A stretch of 45,582 bases of DNA from Bordetella parapertussis (GTDB lineage: Bacteria; Pseudomonadota; Gammaproteobacteria; Burkholderiales; Burkholderiaceae_B), in NCBI GenBank assembly GCA_945883615.1, contig CAMCYB010000011.1, forward strand, positions 1 through 45,582, given 5' to 3'. The notes beneath the pieces were generated by a model. It searched no databases, was not told the origin of the DNA, and was given only the letters and a program-made list of their open reading frames with translations. Both the position numbers and the translations under genes were made by a program. Positions 8,493 through 19,685 of this stretch are shown piece after piece (position 1 is the first letter of the stretch; each line of letters opens with the position of its first letter).

Positions 8493-9317
8493 ATGACGGG
8501 GCCGGTATGGCTTGCTTCAGATATTCATCTAAGCGAAAACAGCCCGGCCACTGCCCTTGCTTTTTACGACTTTCTTGAAGACGCCTCTCAGCAGGCGTCT
8601 GCGCTTTTTATATTGGGCGATTTGTTTGATGTCTGGGTGGGCGATGATGTGATCAAACGCCCTGCCTCTTGGCTTAAACAAGCACTTGAAGCACTGGCAC
8701 GATGCGCGGCTCATATACCCGTTTATGTGGGTTTAGGAAACCGTGATTTTTTGCTCGGTGCGGCATTCATCAAACACATTGGTGCACACCCACTTGCCGA
8801 TCAAACCTTAATTTGTGTTGGCACAACAACCGTACTCATCAGTCATGGCGACGAATACTGCACGCTCGACCAAAGTTACCAACGTTTCAAATGGTGGGTC
8901 AGACAGCCTTGGGTGCAATACGCATTTAGACTTTTAAGTCTATCGCAGCGTTTAAACATTGCCTCGCAAGCACGTGCTCAAAGCATAAAAAAAATGGCCC
9001 AACTATCAACTAAGCGTGCACATACCGGTGAACAAACCGAGCCAGACATTATTGATGCATCAACTGATGCCGTTATGACTGCGTTTAGTCGCTTTGGTGT
9101 CAACACGATCATTCATGGTCATACTCATCGACCGGGCCAACACTGCGACGACATAGATGGAAAAATTTTTACGCGTTGGGTGTTACCCGATTGGGAATAT
9201 GACCATCTCGCTACAGATACGTTGCCGCGTGGTGGTTATATTGAAATCAGTAATCAAGGTGTAGCGCTTGTTGAACAACTCAAACTAAAACACAAAGAAC
9301 GCCACAACCAAACCTAA
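8493..9317 (+). CDS. lpxH: UDP-2,3-diacylglucosamine diphosphatase
   Basis: LpxH hydrolyses UDP-2,3-diacylglucosamine to lipid X in lipid A synthesis at the inner membrane face. The calcineurin-like metallophosphatase motifs are in order: SDIHLS (Asp10, His12), GDLFDVWVGDD (42-52), GNRDF (82-86, the LpxH variant), SHGDEYCTLD and HGHTHRP. The start is ambiguous. ATG 8493 follows the cyclophilin stop by seven bases and puts SDIHL near the N-terminus as in the family (274 residues). ATG 8451 would overlap the cyclophilin gene and add 14 residues. Neither has a clear ribosome-binding site. The 3' end overlaps convergent uppP by 33 bases. Confidence 0.93.
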   Translation: MTGPVWLASDIHLSENSPATALAFYDFLEDASQQASALFILGDLFDVWVGDDVIKRPASWLKQALEALARCAAHIPVYVGLGNRDFLLGAAFIKHIGAHPLADQTLICVGTTTVLISHGDEYCTLDQSYQRFKWWVRQPWVQYAFRLLSLSQRLNIASQARAQSIKKMAQLSTKRAHTGEQTEPDIIDASTDAVMTAFSRFGVNTIIHGHTHRPGQHCDDIDGKIFTRWVLPDWEYDHLATDTLPRGGYIEISNQGVALVEQLKLKHKERHNQT

Positions 9318-10112
9318 AATAATTCTGTACCAACCAAACACGCGATAAGTGTGTTTAGACACAAAGGCTAAGACAGCCCGCACAATCAGCAGCGCGCTCA
9401 AGAAAGCAGCCAAAAAACCCACTGCAATGGCAGCGACGTCGTGTTGCGACAATTCGGCTGCATGCTTGTAAGTATCGTATAAGGCTGCCGCCAACATGGT
9501 TGGCATCGCTAGAAAAAATGAAAACTCAGTGGCCGTTTTGCGTTCAATGCCAGCAAGCATGCCGCCAATAATTGTTGATCCAGATCGTGAGGTACCCGGC
9601 ACCATCGCCAAACATTGGGCAAAACCGACTACCAATGCTTGCCGCCACGTAATGGTTTCAAGTGATGTGACTGTGCCTGGTTTGATGTCTTGCTGCCCGC
9701 CTGTGCGGCCCCGCTCAACCCACAGCATAATAAGGCCGCCCAATACTAACGTAACCGCGACCACACCCGGGTGAAAAAACAGCACTTTAATTTGTTTGAT
9801 GAACAAGCCGCCAATAACAGCAGCAGGCAAAAAAGCAATAATTAAATTGCGCATGAATGAGACTTCAACGGGGTTACGAGCCAACACACCTTGCAGCAAT
9901 TGTGCAATACGGGCTCGAAATATCCACATCACTGCAAAAATTGCGCCCAACTGAATGACGACCTCAAACACTTTACTTTCAGTTGAAGTGAAGTTGATCA
10001 ATTCGCCAACCAAGATTAAATGCCCCGTGCTTGAGACCGGCAAAAACTCAGTCAAGCCCTCAACAATGCCAAGCAAAAAGGCTTTCAATAAATGCAGGGT
10101 CGATTCAGTCAT
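9285..10112 (-). CDS. uppP: Undecaprenyl-diphosphatase
   Basis: This inner-membrane enzyme of the BacA/UppP family dephosphorylates undecaprenyl diphosphate, recycling the lipid carrier for peptidoglycan and other glycans. The 275 residues are strongly hydrophobic with about eight predicted membrane segments. The two signatures are EGLTEFLPVSSTGHL (18-32) and MVPGTSRSGSTI in the second half. Length is normal. It lies 20 bases downstream of the TerC-CBS gene on the same strand, so it may be the end of a suhB-terC-uppP transcript. Its 3' end overlaps lpxH. Confidence 0.97.
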   Translation of the reverse strand: MTESTLHLLKAFLLGIVEGLTEFLPVSSTGHLILVGELINFTSTESKVFEVVIQLGAIFAVMWIFRARIAQLLQGVLARNPVEVSFMRNLIIAFLPAAVIGGLFIKQIKVLFFHPGVVAVTLVLGGLIMLWVERGRTGGQQDIKPGTVTSLETITWRQALVVGFAQCLAMVPGTSRSGSTIIGGMLAGIERKTATEFSFFLAMPTMLAAALYDTYKHAAELSQHDVAAIAVGFLAAFLSALLIVRAVLAFVSKHTYRVFGWYRIILGLVVAFFVF

Positions 10113-10132
10113 AGTCTAATTTTTATTAAATT

Positions 10133-11755
10133 TTAAGATGTTGCACGGCTAAGGTCTGGGTCTGGGTCTGGGTCAAAGTCAGGGTCATGATCATGTTGAT
10201 CTAGCATAACATGTTTGGTTACCTCAACCAGCCCAATACGACGGCCTTCCAAGCGCTTAACAGTGAAGGTAAAACGTGACTGCCCTGTTTGCAAATCGCA
10301 AGTTTGACCAACTTGAGGTAACTGCCCAAAATAAGCGAGTAAATAACCTGCAAGCGTTGTGTAATCAGCTGCATCATTAACCAAGCCCTCAGTTTCAAGT
10401 ACTTGTTCAAGTAAATGAAGATCTGCTGCGCCATCAACGCGCCAGTGATTTAGGCCGTCTGACATAATATCTGGCATTTCGTCTTCATCTGGAAACTCGC
10501 CCGCAATGGCTTCAAGCACGTCAATCGGTGTCACGATGCCTTGAAGGGTGCCAAATTCGTCTGCCACAAGAACCAGTTGACCTCTAGACTTTTTTAACGT
10601 GTCCATCAAACGAATCACGCTAATCGTGTCATGAACCATAATAGGCTCGCAAAGTCTTTTTTGATTAATTTGACCATCAATTAACAAATCAGCCACAATT
10701 TCCCTGGCACGACCCACACCGATCACTTCATCTACCGAGCCGCGACAGATCGGAAAGAAGCTGTGTGGTGTGATGTTGATTTGTTCAATGATGGTTTGAC
10801 GATCGTCTTCAAGATTGATCCATGAAATCTCAGTGCGCGGGGTCATGATGGAATGAATTGAGCGCTGACCTAATGATAAGACGCCGCTAACCATGTTGCG
10901 CTCTTCAACGCCAAACGTCGATGCGGTTTGTACCGCATAATTTTGTGGGGCGGCTTCCATCACGGCATCAGGCATACGCCTACCAAGCAATCGCAAAACA
11001 GCCTCTGCCGTGCGTTCACGCATAGGGCGCGACACATCAATTTTGAGTAAATTGCGGCGTAATAGTTGATTGAGCAACTCGATCACAATTGAAAAACCGA
11101 TGGCAGCGTAAAGATAACCTTTAGGCACGGCATAGCCAAAGCCTTCAGCCACCAAGGAAAAACCAATCATCAATAAAAAGCCTAGACACAAGACCACGAC
11201 AGTGGGGTGTGCGTTGACAAATCGCGTCAGGGGCTTGGAAGCAATCAACATGACGATGACTGAAATAATGACTGCAGCCATCATGACTGGCAAATTATTA
11301 ACCATACCCACAGCCGTGATGATCGCGTCAAGCGAAAACACCGCATCAAGCACCACAATTTGCGTCACAATCACGCCAAAACTGGCATAAACACGAGAAC
11401 CTGACAGATTTGAACTGACGCCCTCTAGGCGCTCATGCAACTCGACTGTGCCTTTAAATATCAGGAAAAAACCCCCCAACATCAAAATCAGGTCGCGACC
11501 TGACATCGATACAGGCCCCACGACTAACCAAGGTGCTGTGAGTTGAACCAACCATGAAATACCAACTAAAAGCCCAAGCCGCATCACGAGCGCCAAAGAC
11601 AAACCGATAATGCGCGCGCGATCTCGCTGCTCTGGCGGCAATTTGTCTGCCAAAATAGCGATAAAGATCAGGTTATCAATGCCGAGAACGATCTCAAGCA
11701 CAACGAGGGTCAGTAAACCAATCCAAATGGTTGGATCAAAAAACCATTCCATCAT
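10133..11755 (-). CDS. TerC-family membrane protein with CBS and CorC_HlyC domains
   Basis: A 540-residue inner-membrane protein. The N-terminal TerC-like region (about 1-230) has some seven hydrophobic segments and the acidic motifs [11 protein letters not shown] (21-31) and [12 protein letters not shown] (139-150) typical of the family. A CBS pair follows, from [14 protein letters not shown] (304) to [30 protein letters not shown], then a CorC/HlyC transporter-associated domain. The same architecture occurs in E. coli YoaE/YegH-type proteins, thought to act in metal export or homeostasis; the exact substrate is unknown. The C-terminus is an unusual Asp-Pro-Asp tail coded by a hexanucleotide repeat. 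Its ATG directly abuts the suhB stop. Confidence 0.9.
   Translation of the reverse strand: MMEWFFDPTIWIGLLTLVVLEIVLGIDNLIFIAILADKLPPEQRDRARIIGLSLALVMRLGLLVGISWLVQLTAPWLVVGPVSMSGRDLILMLGGFFLIFKGTVELHERLEGVSSNLSGSRVYASFGVIVTQIVVLDAVFSLDAIITAVGMVNNLPVMMAAVIISVIVMLIASKPLTRFVNAHPTVVVLCLGFLLMIGFSLVAEGFGYAVPKGYLYAAIGFSIVIELLNQLLRRNLLKIDVSRPMRERTAEAVLRLLGRRMPDAVMEAAPQNYAVQTASTFGVEERNMVSGVLSLGQRSIHSIMTPRTEISWINLEDDRQTIIEQINITPHSFFPICRGSVDEVIGVGRAREIVADLLIDGQINQKRLCEPIMVHDTISVIRLMDTLKKSRGQLVLVADEFGTLQGIVTPIDVLEAIAGEFPDEDEMPDIMSDGLNHWRVDGAADLHLLEQVLETEGLVNDAADYTTLAGYLLAYFGQLPQVGQTCDLQTGQSRFTFTVKRLEGRRIGLVEVTKHVMLDQHDHDPDFDPDPDPDLSRATS
10153..10174 (-). repeat. Hexanucleotide repeat coding an Asp-Pro tail
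   Basis: On the plus strand GGTCTG is repeated three times followed by GGTC (10153-10174). It codes on the minus strand for the alternating Asp-Pro run near the C-terminus of the TerC-CBS protein. The repeat keeps the reading frame, so copy-number changes would lengthen or shorten the acidic tail without breaking the gene. Confidence 0.85.
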
Positions 11756-12550
11756 CTAACCTTCGGTTTTAGTCAGTATAGATAATATTTGAGGTAGGAT
11801 TTTTGGCGTTGACGCCAACACATTGCCGGTAGACATCCAGGTTTGTTCGCCCTCAAAATCAGAAACAAGCCCACCTGATTCAAGCACAATTAAACTGGCG
11901 GCAGCCATATCCCAAGGCTTAAGGCCAACGGCACAGTAAGCATCGAAACGCCCTGCCCCAACATAAACCATATCAAGTACTGAAGAGCCCGTTCGACGCA
12001 CACCTGCACTTTGATTGGCTAAATTAGCAAAACGTTGTGTCGCGGCATGATCTGGCCCCGACACACCCGGCCAACGCGCACCAAGTAAAGCATCTGGCAG
12101 TCGTAATTGACCTGAAACGCGCATACGGCGATCATTTAAAAAGGCACCGCCACCACGACTGGCCGTAAATAATTCGTTACGAGATGGGTCGTAAACCACT
12201 GCTTGAACCACTTGACCATTTTGGCGCAAACCGATCGACACAGCAAAAATTGGTAAGCCATGTACAAAGTTAGTGGTGCCGTCAAGCGGGTCAATCACCC
12301 ACTCAAACTCAGCGTTTTGGTCTTTATTTTGATGCGTGACGCCAGATTCTTCAGCTAAAAAAGCATGGTGAGGGTAGGCCGTGTGCAAAATATCAATAAT
12401 GGCTTGTTCGGCTTCGTGATCAATGTCTGTGACATAATCTCTGGCACCCTTTCGCGTGATTTCTAGACGATCTGGGTTTAAGCTAGCACGATTAATAATT
12501 GAACCGGCACGGCGTGCAGCCTTAACGGCGATAGTGAGCATTGGATGCAT
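11756..12550 (-). CDS. suhB: Inositol-1-monophosphatase family protein (SuhB-like)
   Basis: A Mg2+-dependent phosphatase of the IMPase/FBPase superfamily. The 264 residues contain the metal-binding AEESG (66-70), VIDPLDGTTNF (85-95) and KPWDMAAASLIVLESGG (211-227, Asp214). In E. coli, SuhB also takes part in ribosomal RNA antitermination and folding; that role is plausible but not visible here. GGAAAG lies about 10 bases upstream of the ATG at 12550. It is divergent from trmJ across 41 bases, so the two share a small promoter region, and directly abuts the TerC-CBS gene downstream. Confidence 0.93.
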   Translation of the reverse strand: MHPMLTIAVKAARRAGSIINRASLNPDRLEITRKGARDYVTDIDHEAEQAIIDILHTAYPHHAFLAEESGVTHQNKDQNAEFEWVIDPLDGTTNFVHGLPIFAVSIGLRQNGQVVQAVVYDPSRNELFTASRGGGAFLNDRRMRVSGQLRLPDALLGARWPGVSGPDHAATQRFANLANQSAGVRRTGSSVLDMVYVGAGRFDAYCAVGLKPWDMAAASLIVLESGGLVSDFEGEQTWMSTGNVLASTPKILPQILSILTKTEG

Positions 12551-12591
12551 ATAAAAAAGACTTTCCTTGGCAGCAAATCATTGGATTTTAA

Positions 12592-13362
12592 ATGACTCTA
12601 GCATTATTTCGTGTTCGGTACGTTTTATCAGCCCCCAGCCACCCCGGAAACGTCGGTTCAGCGGCCCGTGCTGTCAAAACGATGGGGTTTGAAGATTTAT
12701 GGCTCATTAACCCTAAAACGCCCGATTTACAACAGCGCGACGAGGCCATTGCTTTGGCAGGCGGCGCAACAGATACCCTAGCCAACATACAAATAAGTGA
12801 TTCGTTAGCCTTTGCTCTAGCCCCCATTACCCTGTCATTCGCTTTAACGGCTCGCCCTCGCGATTTAGGCCCACCGTCTTGCGACATTCGACAAGCGGCA
12901 AGCATGGCCCGTGAACACTTATTAAGCCGGCCTGATGCCCGTGTGGCCGTTGTTTTAGGGTGCGAACGTTCCGGTTTAAGTAATGCCGAAGTCGCTCAGT
13001 GCCATTATATTTGTCATATACCCGCCAACCCATTATATAGCTCACTCAATCTTGCCCAAGCGCTACAACTGGCCGCGTGGGAAATGCGTTACGCTCTGAT
13101 TGACCCCGCCGAGCGCATACCCAACACACCCACTTTACAAGACGACCCGGGCCGGCAACCCGCACCCCAAGCCGCTGTGGCCGATCTTTTAAAACATTGG
13201 GAACAAGCTTTAATAGCGGTTCAATTTCTTGACCCAGAGCACCCCAAAAAACTCATTGCTCGCATGCAGTACCTTTTTAACCGCCCCCATATGACCCAAG
13301 ATGAAGTCAATATGATGCGAGGGGTATGCACGGCTATGATCTCGTCAAGTCGGTTACGATAA
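12592..13362 (+). CDS. trmJ: tRNA (cytidine/uridine-2'-O)-methyltransferase, TrmJ type
   Basis: A SPOUT-class methyltransferase expected to 2'-O-methylate position 32 of several tRNAs. The 256 residues have the entry motif [18 protein letters not shown] (16-33), the knot motif [11 protein letters not shown] (121-131) and the SAM-binding [11 protein letters not shown] (150-160). The C-terminal extension beyond about 170, with helices and the [21 protein letters not shown] segment, distinguishes TrmJ from shorter TrmL. GGA six bases before the ATG is a modest ribosome-binding site. cysE starts four bases after its stop, a two-gene operon. Confidence 0.92.
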   Translation: MTLALFRVRYVLSAPSHPGNVGSAARAVKTMGFEDLWLINPKTPDLQQRDEAIALAGGATDTLANIQISDSLAFALAPITLSFALTARPRDLGPPSCDIRQAASMAREHLLSRPDARVAVVLGCERSGLSNAEVAQCHYICHIPANPLYSSLNLAQALQLAAWEMRYALIDPAERIPNTPTLQDDPGRQPAPQAAVADLLKHWEQALIAVQFLDPEHPKKLIARMQYLFNRPHMTQDEVNMMRGVCTAMISSSRLR

Positions 13363-13366
13363 AGGT

Positions 13367-14155
13367 ATGTTATTTCAACACTTACGCGAAGATATTCGTT
13401 GCATTCTTGAACGTGACCCTGCTGCCCGTAGCCGGTTAGAGGTTGTGGTGTGTTACCCCGGCTTGCATGCTGTGGTCATGCATAGACTGTCTCATAGGCT
13501 GTGGTCGGCAGGCTGGTTTACTTTAGCGCGTTTCATATCTCAAATCGCGCGCTTTTTGACCGGTATTGAAATTCACCCTGGCGCAAAAATGGGGCGTCGC
13601 GTGTTCATCGACCACGGTTATGGGGTTGTTATTGGTGAAACCGCCATTGTGGGTGATGACTGCACCATTTATCAAGGTGTTACGTTAGGTGGCACGCGAC
13701 TTTATAATGGCGAAAAACGACACCCCACATTGGGTCAAGGCGTTGTCGTGGGGGCCGGGGCAAAAATATTAGGCGGGTTCATCGTGGGTGATAACGCCCG
13801 CATTGGTTCAAATGCCGTAGTGGTCAAGCCGGTACCCGCAGGCGCTACAGCAGTAGGCAACCCTGCCCGTCTTATTCAGGTTGATGCAGATCTAGCTGAT
13901 AACCTGCTCAACATGTCAGGTTCTGCACATAACGCGAACATTCCGCAAAGCGCTTCTCATACATTTAATGCCTACGCGGCTGATGCGGGCGACAACGATC
14001 CCTTAGTAAAAGTTCTGCATGAACTGATTGACCATACCTCTCGCCAAGATGCGCGTATTTCACAATTATGTAAAGCCGTTGATTCTCTGGGTAGAAAAAT
14101 CGAAACCTCAGATGAGGCGCTCGATTGCGAACGCTTAAATAAATTAGTTGATTGA
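13367..14155 (+). CDS. cysE: Serine O-acetyltransferase
   Basis: The enzyme makes O-acetylserine from serine and acetyl-CoA, the first committed step of cysteine synthesis. The N-terminal helical part ([21 protein letters not shown]) is followed by a left-handed beta-helix with hexapeptide repeats. [14 protein letters not shown] (80-93; Asp82 and His83 catalytic), YQGVTLGGT and the GNPARLI closing motif are visible. The ATG at 13367 is very close to AAAGG, yet the N-terminus fits the family. After GNPARLI a tail of about 90 residues continues to 262, longer than the minimal enzyme. The 3' end overlaps convergent rmuC by 12 bases. Confidence 0.95.
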   Translation: MLFQHLREDIRCILERDPAARSRLEVVVCYPGLHAVVMHRLSHRLWSAGWFTLARFISQIARFLTGIEIHPGAKMGRRVFIDHGYGVVIGETAIVGDDCTIYQGVTLGGTRLYNGEKRHPTLGQGVVVGAGAKILGGFIVGDNARIGSNAVVVKPVPAGATAVGNPARLIQVDADLADNLLNMSGSAHNANIPQSASHTFNAYAADAGDNDPLVKVLHELIDHTSRQDARISQLCKAVDSLGRKIETSDEALDCERLNKLVD

Positions 14156-15676
14156 TTGGTCGTCAGGCTTTGCTTGCTGAAACCCCAACGCTTGCGATTC
14201 AACATAATCGAGTTCAAGGGCGGCTTTTTCAACCAGTTTTTCTGGTAATTGGGTTTGAATTGCAACGCCCAGCGACTCAAAGTGAGCCGCTTGTTTGATT
14301 AAATTATCGCGACCGTTATAGAGTTGCCCCATGGCTTTGTCGAACGATGTTTTTGCGCTATCGAGTTGATTACCCAACGCTTCCATACTAGATAAGAAAC
14401 TAATTAGTTTTTTGTACACTTTGCCAGCGCGGTCAGCTAACTCAGCCGTGTGTGCGTTTTGTTCTTCAAAGCGCCATAACTGTCGCACAATATTCAAACT
14501 GGTTAACAAGGTTGTCGGTGTTGCCACTAATACATTTTTTTCAAGTGCTTTTTGAAATAATGATTCGTCAGCTTTAACCGCTTCCACAAAAGCAGACTCA
14601 ACGGGAATAAACATAAAGACCATTTCTGGGCTGTTGACACCAGGCAAATCATAATAAGCTCGATCGGAAAGCTCAGTAATACGATCAGAAATAGCTTTGA
14701 TGTGTTCATTCAAAGCTTGTTTGCGTGTGGTGTCGTCTTCTGCATTCACAAAACGCGTATAAGCGTTCAAAGACACTTTAGCGTCAATGATGAGTTGCTT
14801 ATTTTGTGGCAAGTAAACAATCACATCGGGGCGTTGACGTTGCCCACTTTCATGCTGAAAATTTTTCTCAGCTATAAAGTCAATTCCCGAGCGCAAGCCT
14901 GACCGATCTAAAACATTAGCCAAAACCAGTTCACCCCAATTGCCTTGCTTTTTTGACTGACCTTTAAAGGCAACCGTTAAGCTGTGGGCCTCTTCAGTCA
15001 TGAGACGGTTCAATTCACTTAAACGCGCCAACTCTGCTTTAAGCGTGGCTTGCTGTTGGGTATCGTGAGTATGTATTTCTTCAACTCGCGTTTTAAATTC
15101 AACAATACGTTGGCGTAAAGGGTCGAGTAATTGCCCTATATTATTTTGATTTTGTTCCGTAAAGCGTTTAGATTTTTCTTCCAAAATATCATTTGCTAAT
15201 GCTTTAAATTGATCTGACAAGGCTTGTTTCGCTTCACCTAACAATTTAAGCTGGTCTTGGGCATGCTTTTGCTGAAGATCGTGTTCTTTTTGTAACGTAG
15301 AAAGTTGAGTCGTCAAGGTACCCACATTCGACTCGGCAAATAAACGGGTTGTTTTTTCAGCGTTTAAATCTTGTCTAAGCTGATCGTATTGGGTTTGTAG
15401 GCCCGTTGCTTGAGCCACAGAGCGACTTAACGATTCTCGAGCGGTATTGAGCTCATGCTGTGTACTTTTAATAAATTGTTCAGTATCAGTGAGCTTGTTT
15501 TCTAGGGTCGCCATATGACTTAAGCGCTCTTGTAAAACGGCAATATCGCTAGATAACTCAGCTCGCCCTTGCACAATACCTTGCACTTTTTGCCTACGTA
15601 GTACAAACCAAACAAGCCCAGCGCCCAATATAAAGGCCGCAACATACTCAATTAAACGTAACCATTCTGGCGTCAT
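14144..15676 (-). CDS. rmuC: RmuC-family DNA recombination protein
   Basis: RmuC proteins are linked to limiting recombination-mediated rearrangements such as inversions, though their biochemistry is poorly understood. The protein has one N-terminal membrane segment ([19 protein letters not shown]) and a long coiled coil to about residue 190. The PD-(D/E)XK-like RmuC core then shows [42 protein letters not shown] and [16 protein letters not shown] 15676 has GAGG nine bases upstream and gives 510 residues; a TTG at 15694 is possible but less supported. It is divergent from mutS, an adjacency of two genome-maintenance genes. Confidence 0.93.
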   Translation of the reverse strand: MTPEWLRLIEYVAAFILGAGLVWFVLRRQKVQGIVQGRAELSSDIAVLQERLSHMATLENKLTDTEQFIKSTQHELNTARESLSRSVAQATGLQTQYDQLRQDLNAEKTTRLFAESNVGTLTTQLSTLQKEHDLQQKHAQDQLKLLGEAKQALSDQFKALANDILEEKSKRFTEQNQNNIGQLLDPLRQRIVEFKTRVEEIHTHDTQQQATLKAELARLSELNRLMTEEAHSLTVAFKGQSKKQGNWGELVLANVLDRSGLRSGIDFIAEKNFQHESGQRQRPDVIVYLPQNKQLIIDAKVSLNAYTRFVNAEDDTTRKQALNEHIKAISDRITELSDRAYYDLPGVNSPEMVFMFIPVESAFVEAVKADESLFQKALEKNVLVATPTTLLTSLNIVRQLWRFEEQNAHTAELADRAGKVYKKLISFLSSMEALGNQLDSAKTSFDKAMGQLYNGRDNLIKQAAHFESLGVAIQTQLPEKLVEKAALELDYVESQALGFQQAKPDDQSIN

Positions 15677-15762
15677 AACAAAAAACCTCAACAAAAACTA
15701 AAATATCAAACACTCAACACAGGTTAGACTACCCAAAGGTAAGCTGGCAATCAAATACCCCT

Positions 15763-18423
15763 ATGGAACCTCATTTAAACCCACAAGAAGCCGACGCGCT
15801 TGACTTAACAGACAGCGCTAAGCATACCCCCATGATGCAACAATTCCTCAAGCTTAAAGCTGAGGCGGGTTCAATGCTGCTTTTTTACCGCATGGGCGAC
15901 TTCTATGAACTATTTTACGAAGATGCGGAACGCGGGTCACGTTTATTGGGTTTAACACTCACCAAACGCGGGAACTCTAACGGTGCGCCTATACCGATGG
16001 CTGGTGTGCCCGTTCATGCGGCAGAGCAGTATTTAGGTCGTTTGGTTGCGATGGGCGAATCAATTGCCGTGTGCGAACAAATTGGCGACCCCGCCACGAG
16101 TAAAGGCCCCGTTGAACGCAAAATTGTACGTTTAGTTACACCGGGCACCCTAACGGACGACGCGCTTTTACCCGCCAAGGCTGATCGTTGTGTGGCGGCC
16201 TGGTGGCAACCTACTAAAGCGGGTAAAGCAACCGGTCGTGCCGGTTTAGCTTGGCTCAATTTAGCGAGCGGTGAATTTCGAGTTAGTGAGTGCAATACTG
16301 AGCAGTTAGAGTCTGAGCTGCATCGTATTGACCCCGCTGAAGTCATCAGTGCTGACACGGCGATGAAGCCTTTTACGTTAGCGTCTGCACAAACCAACGT
16401 GCCTGACTGGCACTTTGACACGCGTAATGCCTGTGAACAATTAACACAACATTTTGCAGTTGACTCGTTGGCGGGTTTTGATGTGCAAGGCCTTGAGGTC
16501 GGTTTATGTGCCGCGGGCGCCCTTTTGCGCTACGCGATACGCACTCAAGCGTCATCGTTGCAACATATTCAAACGATTAGTGCCGAAAGTGCCAGCGATT
16601 TTATTTTGATGGATCAAGCCACGCGCCGTAATCTTGAACTGACCCGTACGATTTCGGGTGAAGAATCACCCACGTTATTTTCCTTACTCGACCATTGTGG
16701 TACCCCTATGGGTAGCCGTTTACTGAGGCGTTGGTTACACCACCCTTTACGCAACATTAACCACATTCGACAACGGCAAGCCGGTGTCGGTGTGTTGTGC
16801 GATAGCCCCCAAATGGGTGTGCTGCAAAAACACACAGCTCAATTACCTGACCTTGAACGCATGGCAACTCGGGTTGCTTTAAAAAGTATTAAGCCTCGTG
16901 AGCTGGCCAGTTTACGCGATGCGTTATGCCAACTGCCTGTGTTGAGCGGTTTGCTAAAACAGGTGATTGATCACGCTCATCAAAGCCAAACTGATCACCC
17001 ACTTCGCACTTTATTGCAAGCGCTCGACATAGATTCACAACTGGGCCTATTGCTCACGGCAGCTATCGCTTCAGAGCCTGCTACCCAAGTGCGTGACGGG
17101 GGTGTTATCGCAGAGGGCTATGATGCAACGCTTGATGAGCTCAGAAAACTGTCAACTGACCAAGGTCAATTTTTAATTGACCTTGAAGCCCGTGAAAAAG
17201 CCCGCACGGGCATCCATAACTTACGCGTCGAATTTAATCGTGTACACGGTTTTTTTATTGAAGTGACACGCGGGCAAATTGACAGGGTTCCTGACGATTA
17301 TCGACGCCGACAAACCCTCAAAAACGCAGAGCGCTTCATCACCCCCGAGCTCAAATTGTGGGAAGACAAAATACTGTCAGCCCAAGACCGCTCTCTCACC
17401 CGCGAAAAGTGGCTTTATGAAACGCTCATCGATGGCCTTTCGCCCTATGTGCCCATTTTGGTTCAACTTGCCCACGCCATCGCTGAAATTGATGTTTTAA
17501 CTGCGCTCGCGCATCACGCCAAGCTCAATGCTTGGGTTCAACCCAATATAGTTGAGCTCTGTGGCGTAGATATCGTGGCGGGTCGCCACCCCGTTGTTGA
17601 ACGAACGATTGAGCGTTTCACACCGAACGATTGCATACTGAGCCCAGAGCGTTCTTTGTTGATTATTACCGGCCCTAATATGGGTGGCAAATCAACATTC
17701 ATGCGTCAAGTTGCTTTGATTGTGTTGCTTGCTCAAGTGGGTAGTTTTGTACCGGCGACTTCAGCACGTATTGGCGCTGTCGACCGCATTTTTACCCGCA
17801 TTGGTGCGGCAGACGATTTGGCAGGTGGGCGTTCCACCTTCATGATGGAAATGACTGAGGCGGCCACAATTTTGTCAGCCAGCACCGCAAACAGTTTGGT
17901 GTTAGTAGATGAAATCGGCCGTGGTACTTCAACTTATGATGGCTTAGCATTGGCTTGGGCCATTGCTTATCGTTTGTTAACACACAACCGCGCCCTGACG
18001 CTGTTTGCAACGCACTACTTTGAGTTAACACGTATGCCTCACGACAATCATTGTGCAGCGAATGTGCACTTGGCAGCCACTGATTCAACCCGTGGCATTG
18101 TGTTTTTACACGAAGTGCAAGCTGGGCCTGCAAGCCGCAGCTATGGCATACAAGTTGCACAACGTGCAGGGGTGCCTGCCGCCGTGATTCGTCATGCCAC
18201 GCGTGAACTTGATAAACTTGAAGCACAAGGTGCGCCCTCACCCCAATTAGGTTTATTTACTGACTTGACTCACAACACCCTCACCACGCCAACACAAACT
18301 GACCCTGTTGATGACCCGAATCAAGACCTCATTGATGCCCTCACTCTTATTGACCCAGACAGCTTAAGCCCGCGTGAAGCGCTCGACGCGCTTTACGAAC
18401 TAAAGAAAAAACTCGCTCATTAA
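15763..18423 (+). CDS. mutS: DNA mismatch repair protein MutS
   Basis: MutS recognises base mismatches and small loops and recruits MutL. The 886 residues show the mismatch-binding RMGDFYELF near residue 45. The C-terminal ATPase has Walker [14 protein letters not shown] (about 637), [21 protein letters not shown], Walker [23 protein letters not shown] and FATHYFELT. The small C-terminal helix-turn-helix ([11 protein letters not shown]) is present. Length is slightly above the usual 850-860. No convincing ribosome-binding site precedes the ATG at 15763, but the N-terminus fits ([15 protein letters not shown]). It is followed 21 bases later by the RoxA-like gene. Confidence 0.98.
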   Translation: MEPHLNPQEADALDLTDSAKHTPMMQQFLKLKAEAGSMLLFYRMGDFYELFYEDAERGSRLLGLTLTKRGNSNGAPIPMAGVPVHAAEQYLGRLVAMGESIAVCEQIGDPATSKGPVERKIVRLVTPGTLTDDALLPAKADRCVAAWWQPTKAGKATGRAGLAWLNLASGEFRVSECNTEQLESELHRIDPAEVISADTAMKPFTLASAQTNVPDWHFDTRNACEQLTQHFAVDSLAGFDVQGLEVGLCAAGALLRYAIRTQASSLQHIQTISAESASDFILMDQATRRNLELTRTISGEESPTLFSLLDHCGTPMGSRLLRRWLHHPLRNINHIRQRQAGVGVLCDSPQMGVLQKHTAQLPDLERMATRVALKSIKPRELASLRDALCQLPVLSGLLKQVIDHAHQSQTDHPLRTLLQALDIDSQLGLLLTAAIASEPATQVRDGGVIAEGYDATLDELRKLSTDQGQFLIDLEAREKARTGIHNLRVEFNRVHGFFIEVTRGQIDRVPDDYRRRQTLKNAERFITPELKLWEDKILSAQDRSLTREKWLYETLIDGLSPYVPILVQLAHAIAEIDVLTALAHHAKLNAWVQPNIVELCGVDIVAGRHPVVERTIERFTPNDCILSPERSLLIITGPNMGGKSTFMRQVALIVLLAQVGSFVPATSARIGAVDRIFTRIGAADDLAGGRSTFMMEMTEAATILSASTANSLVLVDEIGRGTSTYDGLALAWAIAYRLLTHNRALTLFATHYFELTRMPHDNHCAANVHLAATDSTRGIVFLHEVQAGPASRSYGIQVAQRAGVPAAVIRHATRELDKLEAQGAPSPQLGLFTDLTHNTLTTPTQTDPVDDPNQDLIDALTLIDPDSLSPREALDALYELKKKLAH

Positions 18424-18444
18424 TCGCCTTGAGGCATTCAAGCC

Positions 18445-19665
18445 ATGAATAAACCGACTCATACACAGCATGCGGCACTTCACGACCCTCGCACCTTGTT
18501 GGGAGGCATAAGCCCCACACAATTTATGGCTGAATATTGGCAAAAAAAACCATTGCTTATTCGAGGCGCATTACCTGGGTTGGTACCCCCCGTACCCCTT
18601 GCTCAATTAAAACGGCTTAGCCGGCGTGACGATGTTGAATCAAGATTGATTTGGCGTGAATCTAATCAGTGGTGTATGGAGCATGGCCCATTTGATCATT
18701 TACCCCGTGCCACTGAAAAAGAGTGGACATTACTCGTGCAAGGGGTTGACCTACATGACGATGTGGCCAGTGACTTGTTGCATCAATTTAATTTTGTTCC
18801 CTCAGCACGACTCGATGACATGATGATAAGTTACGCCACCGACGGGGGTGGGGTCGGTCCACACTTTGATAGTTACGATGTATTTTTAATTCAAGCGTAT
18901 GGCAAAAGACGTTGGCGCTATGGAAAACAAAAAGACCTTTCACTGCTGCCCGACCTTAATTTGAAAATTTTGGCAAAATTTCAACCCGAGTTTGATGACG
19001 TGCTAGCGCCGGGTGATATGTTGTATTTACCGCCCCACTTAGCGCACGATGGTGTGGCCATCGGCAACTGTATGACATTATCTATAGGCTTCAAAGCACC
19101 TGATGCGGCAACGTTAGCGCGCGGCATGCTTGAGGCCGCTTCAGATCAAATTGCTGCACGCAGCGGTGCCGGTCAAAGCCCTTTTGCTACACCCCCCCTG
19201 CCTGGCCCACGCCTTCACAAGCGCTTTAAAGACCCCGGGCAAACTGCCGTCACTCAGCCATCGGCCCTACCCAAGAAGCTCGTTAAGGCAGCCTGTGACG
19301 CAGTTAAACATCTAAAGTTTGATCGCACACTTGCTCAACGTTATCTCGGCTGTTGGTTAACCGAGCCACACCCATTGGCTGTTTTTGTGCCGATTAAACG
19401 GGGCAAAACATTACCACTTGACGTCAAAGCGTTAAAAAAGGGTTACTGGCGGCTTGATCGTCGCACACGAATGTTGCATGCTGACAAAATTTTGTATGTA
19501 AATGGTGAAGTCGCCCCCGTGGCGGCAAATACGATCTTGCGCACATTGGCTAATACCCGAAGGCTTGACGTTAAAAAGCTTCAAGCCAGCCCCCAAGCAG
19601 AGATGATATTAGTATGCTTAAACGAGTGGACTCTAGATGGTTGGTTGCATTGGCAACCAACCTGA
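18445..19665 (+). CDS. roxA: JmjC/cupin ribosomal oxygenase (RoxA/YcfD-like)
   Basis: The Fe(II)/2-oxoglutarate oxygenase family of E. coli YcfD hydroxylates an arginine of ribosomal protein L16. The 406 residues include YWQKKPLLIRGALPG (31-45). The iron triad is His140 and Asp142 (GPHFDSYDVF) and His201 (PPHLAHDGVAIG), with GKRRWRYG between them. A winged-helix-like C-terminal part of about 170 residues follows, as in the family. GAGG lies about 11 bases before the ATG. A small CTTGA/TCAAG hairpin spans the mutS-roxA gap. Assignment to L16 rather than another target is by family, not by sequence proof. Confidence 0.9.
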   Translation: MNKPTHTQHAALHDPRTLLGGISPTQFMAEYWQKKPLLIRGALPGLVPPVPLAQLKRLSRRDDVESRLIWRESNQWCMEHGPFDHLPRATEKEWTLLVQGVDLHDDVASDLLHQFNFVPSARLDDMMISYATDGGGVGPHFDSYDVFLIQAYGKRRWRYGKQKDLSLLPDLNLKILAKFQPEFDDVLAPGDMLYLPPHLAHDGVAIGNCMTLSIGFKAPDAATLARGMLEAASDQIAARSGAGQSPFATPPLPGPRLHKRFKDPGQTAVTQPSALPKKLVKAACDAVKHLKFDRTLAQRYLGCWLTEPHPLAVFVPIKRGKTLPLDVKALKKGYWRLDRRTRMLHADKILYVNGEVAPVAANTILRTLANTRRLDVKKLQASPQAEMILVCLNEWTLDGWLHWQPT

Positions 19666-19685
19666 CCCAGTTAACTTCTAAACTG

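Noticed and set aside
16014..16421. A 135-codon minus-strand frame inside mutS
   Set aside because: The mutS protein is unambiguous across this span; the antisense peptide looks like nothing known.
17840..18241. A 133-codon minus-strand frame opposite the MutS ATPase domain
   Set aside because: It is forced open by codon bias of mutS; there is no start signal and no family resemblance.
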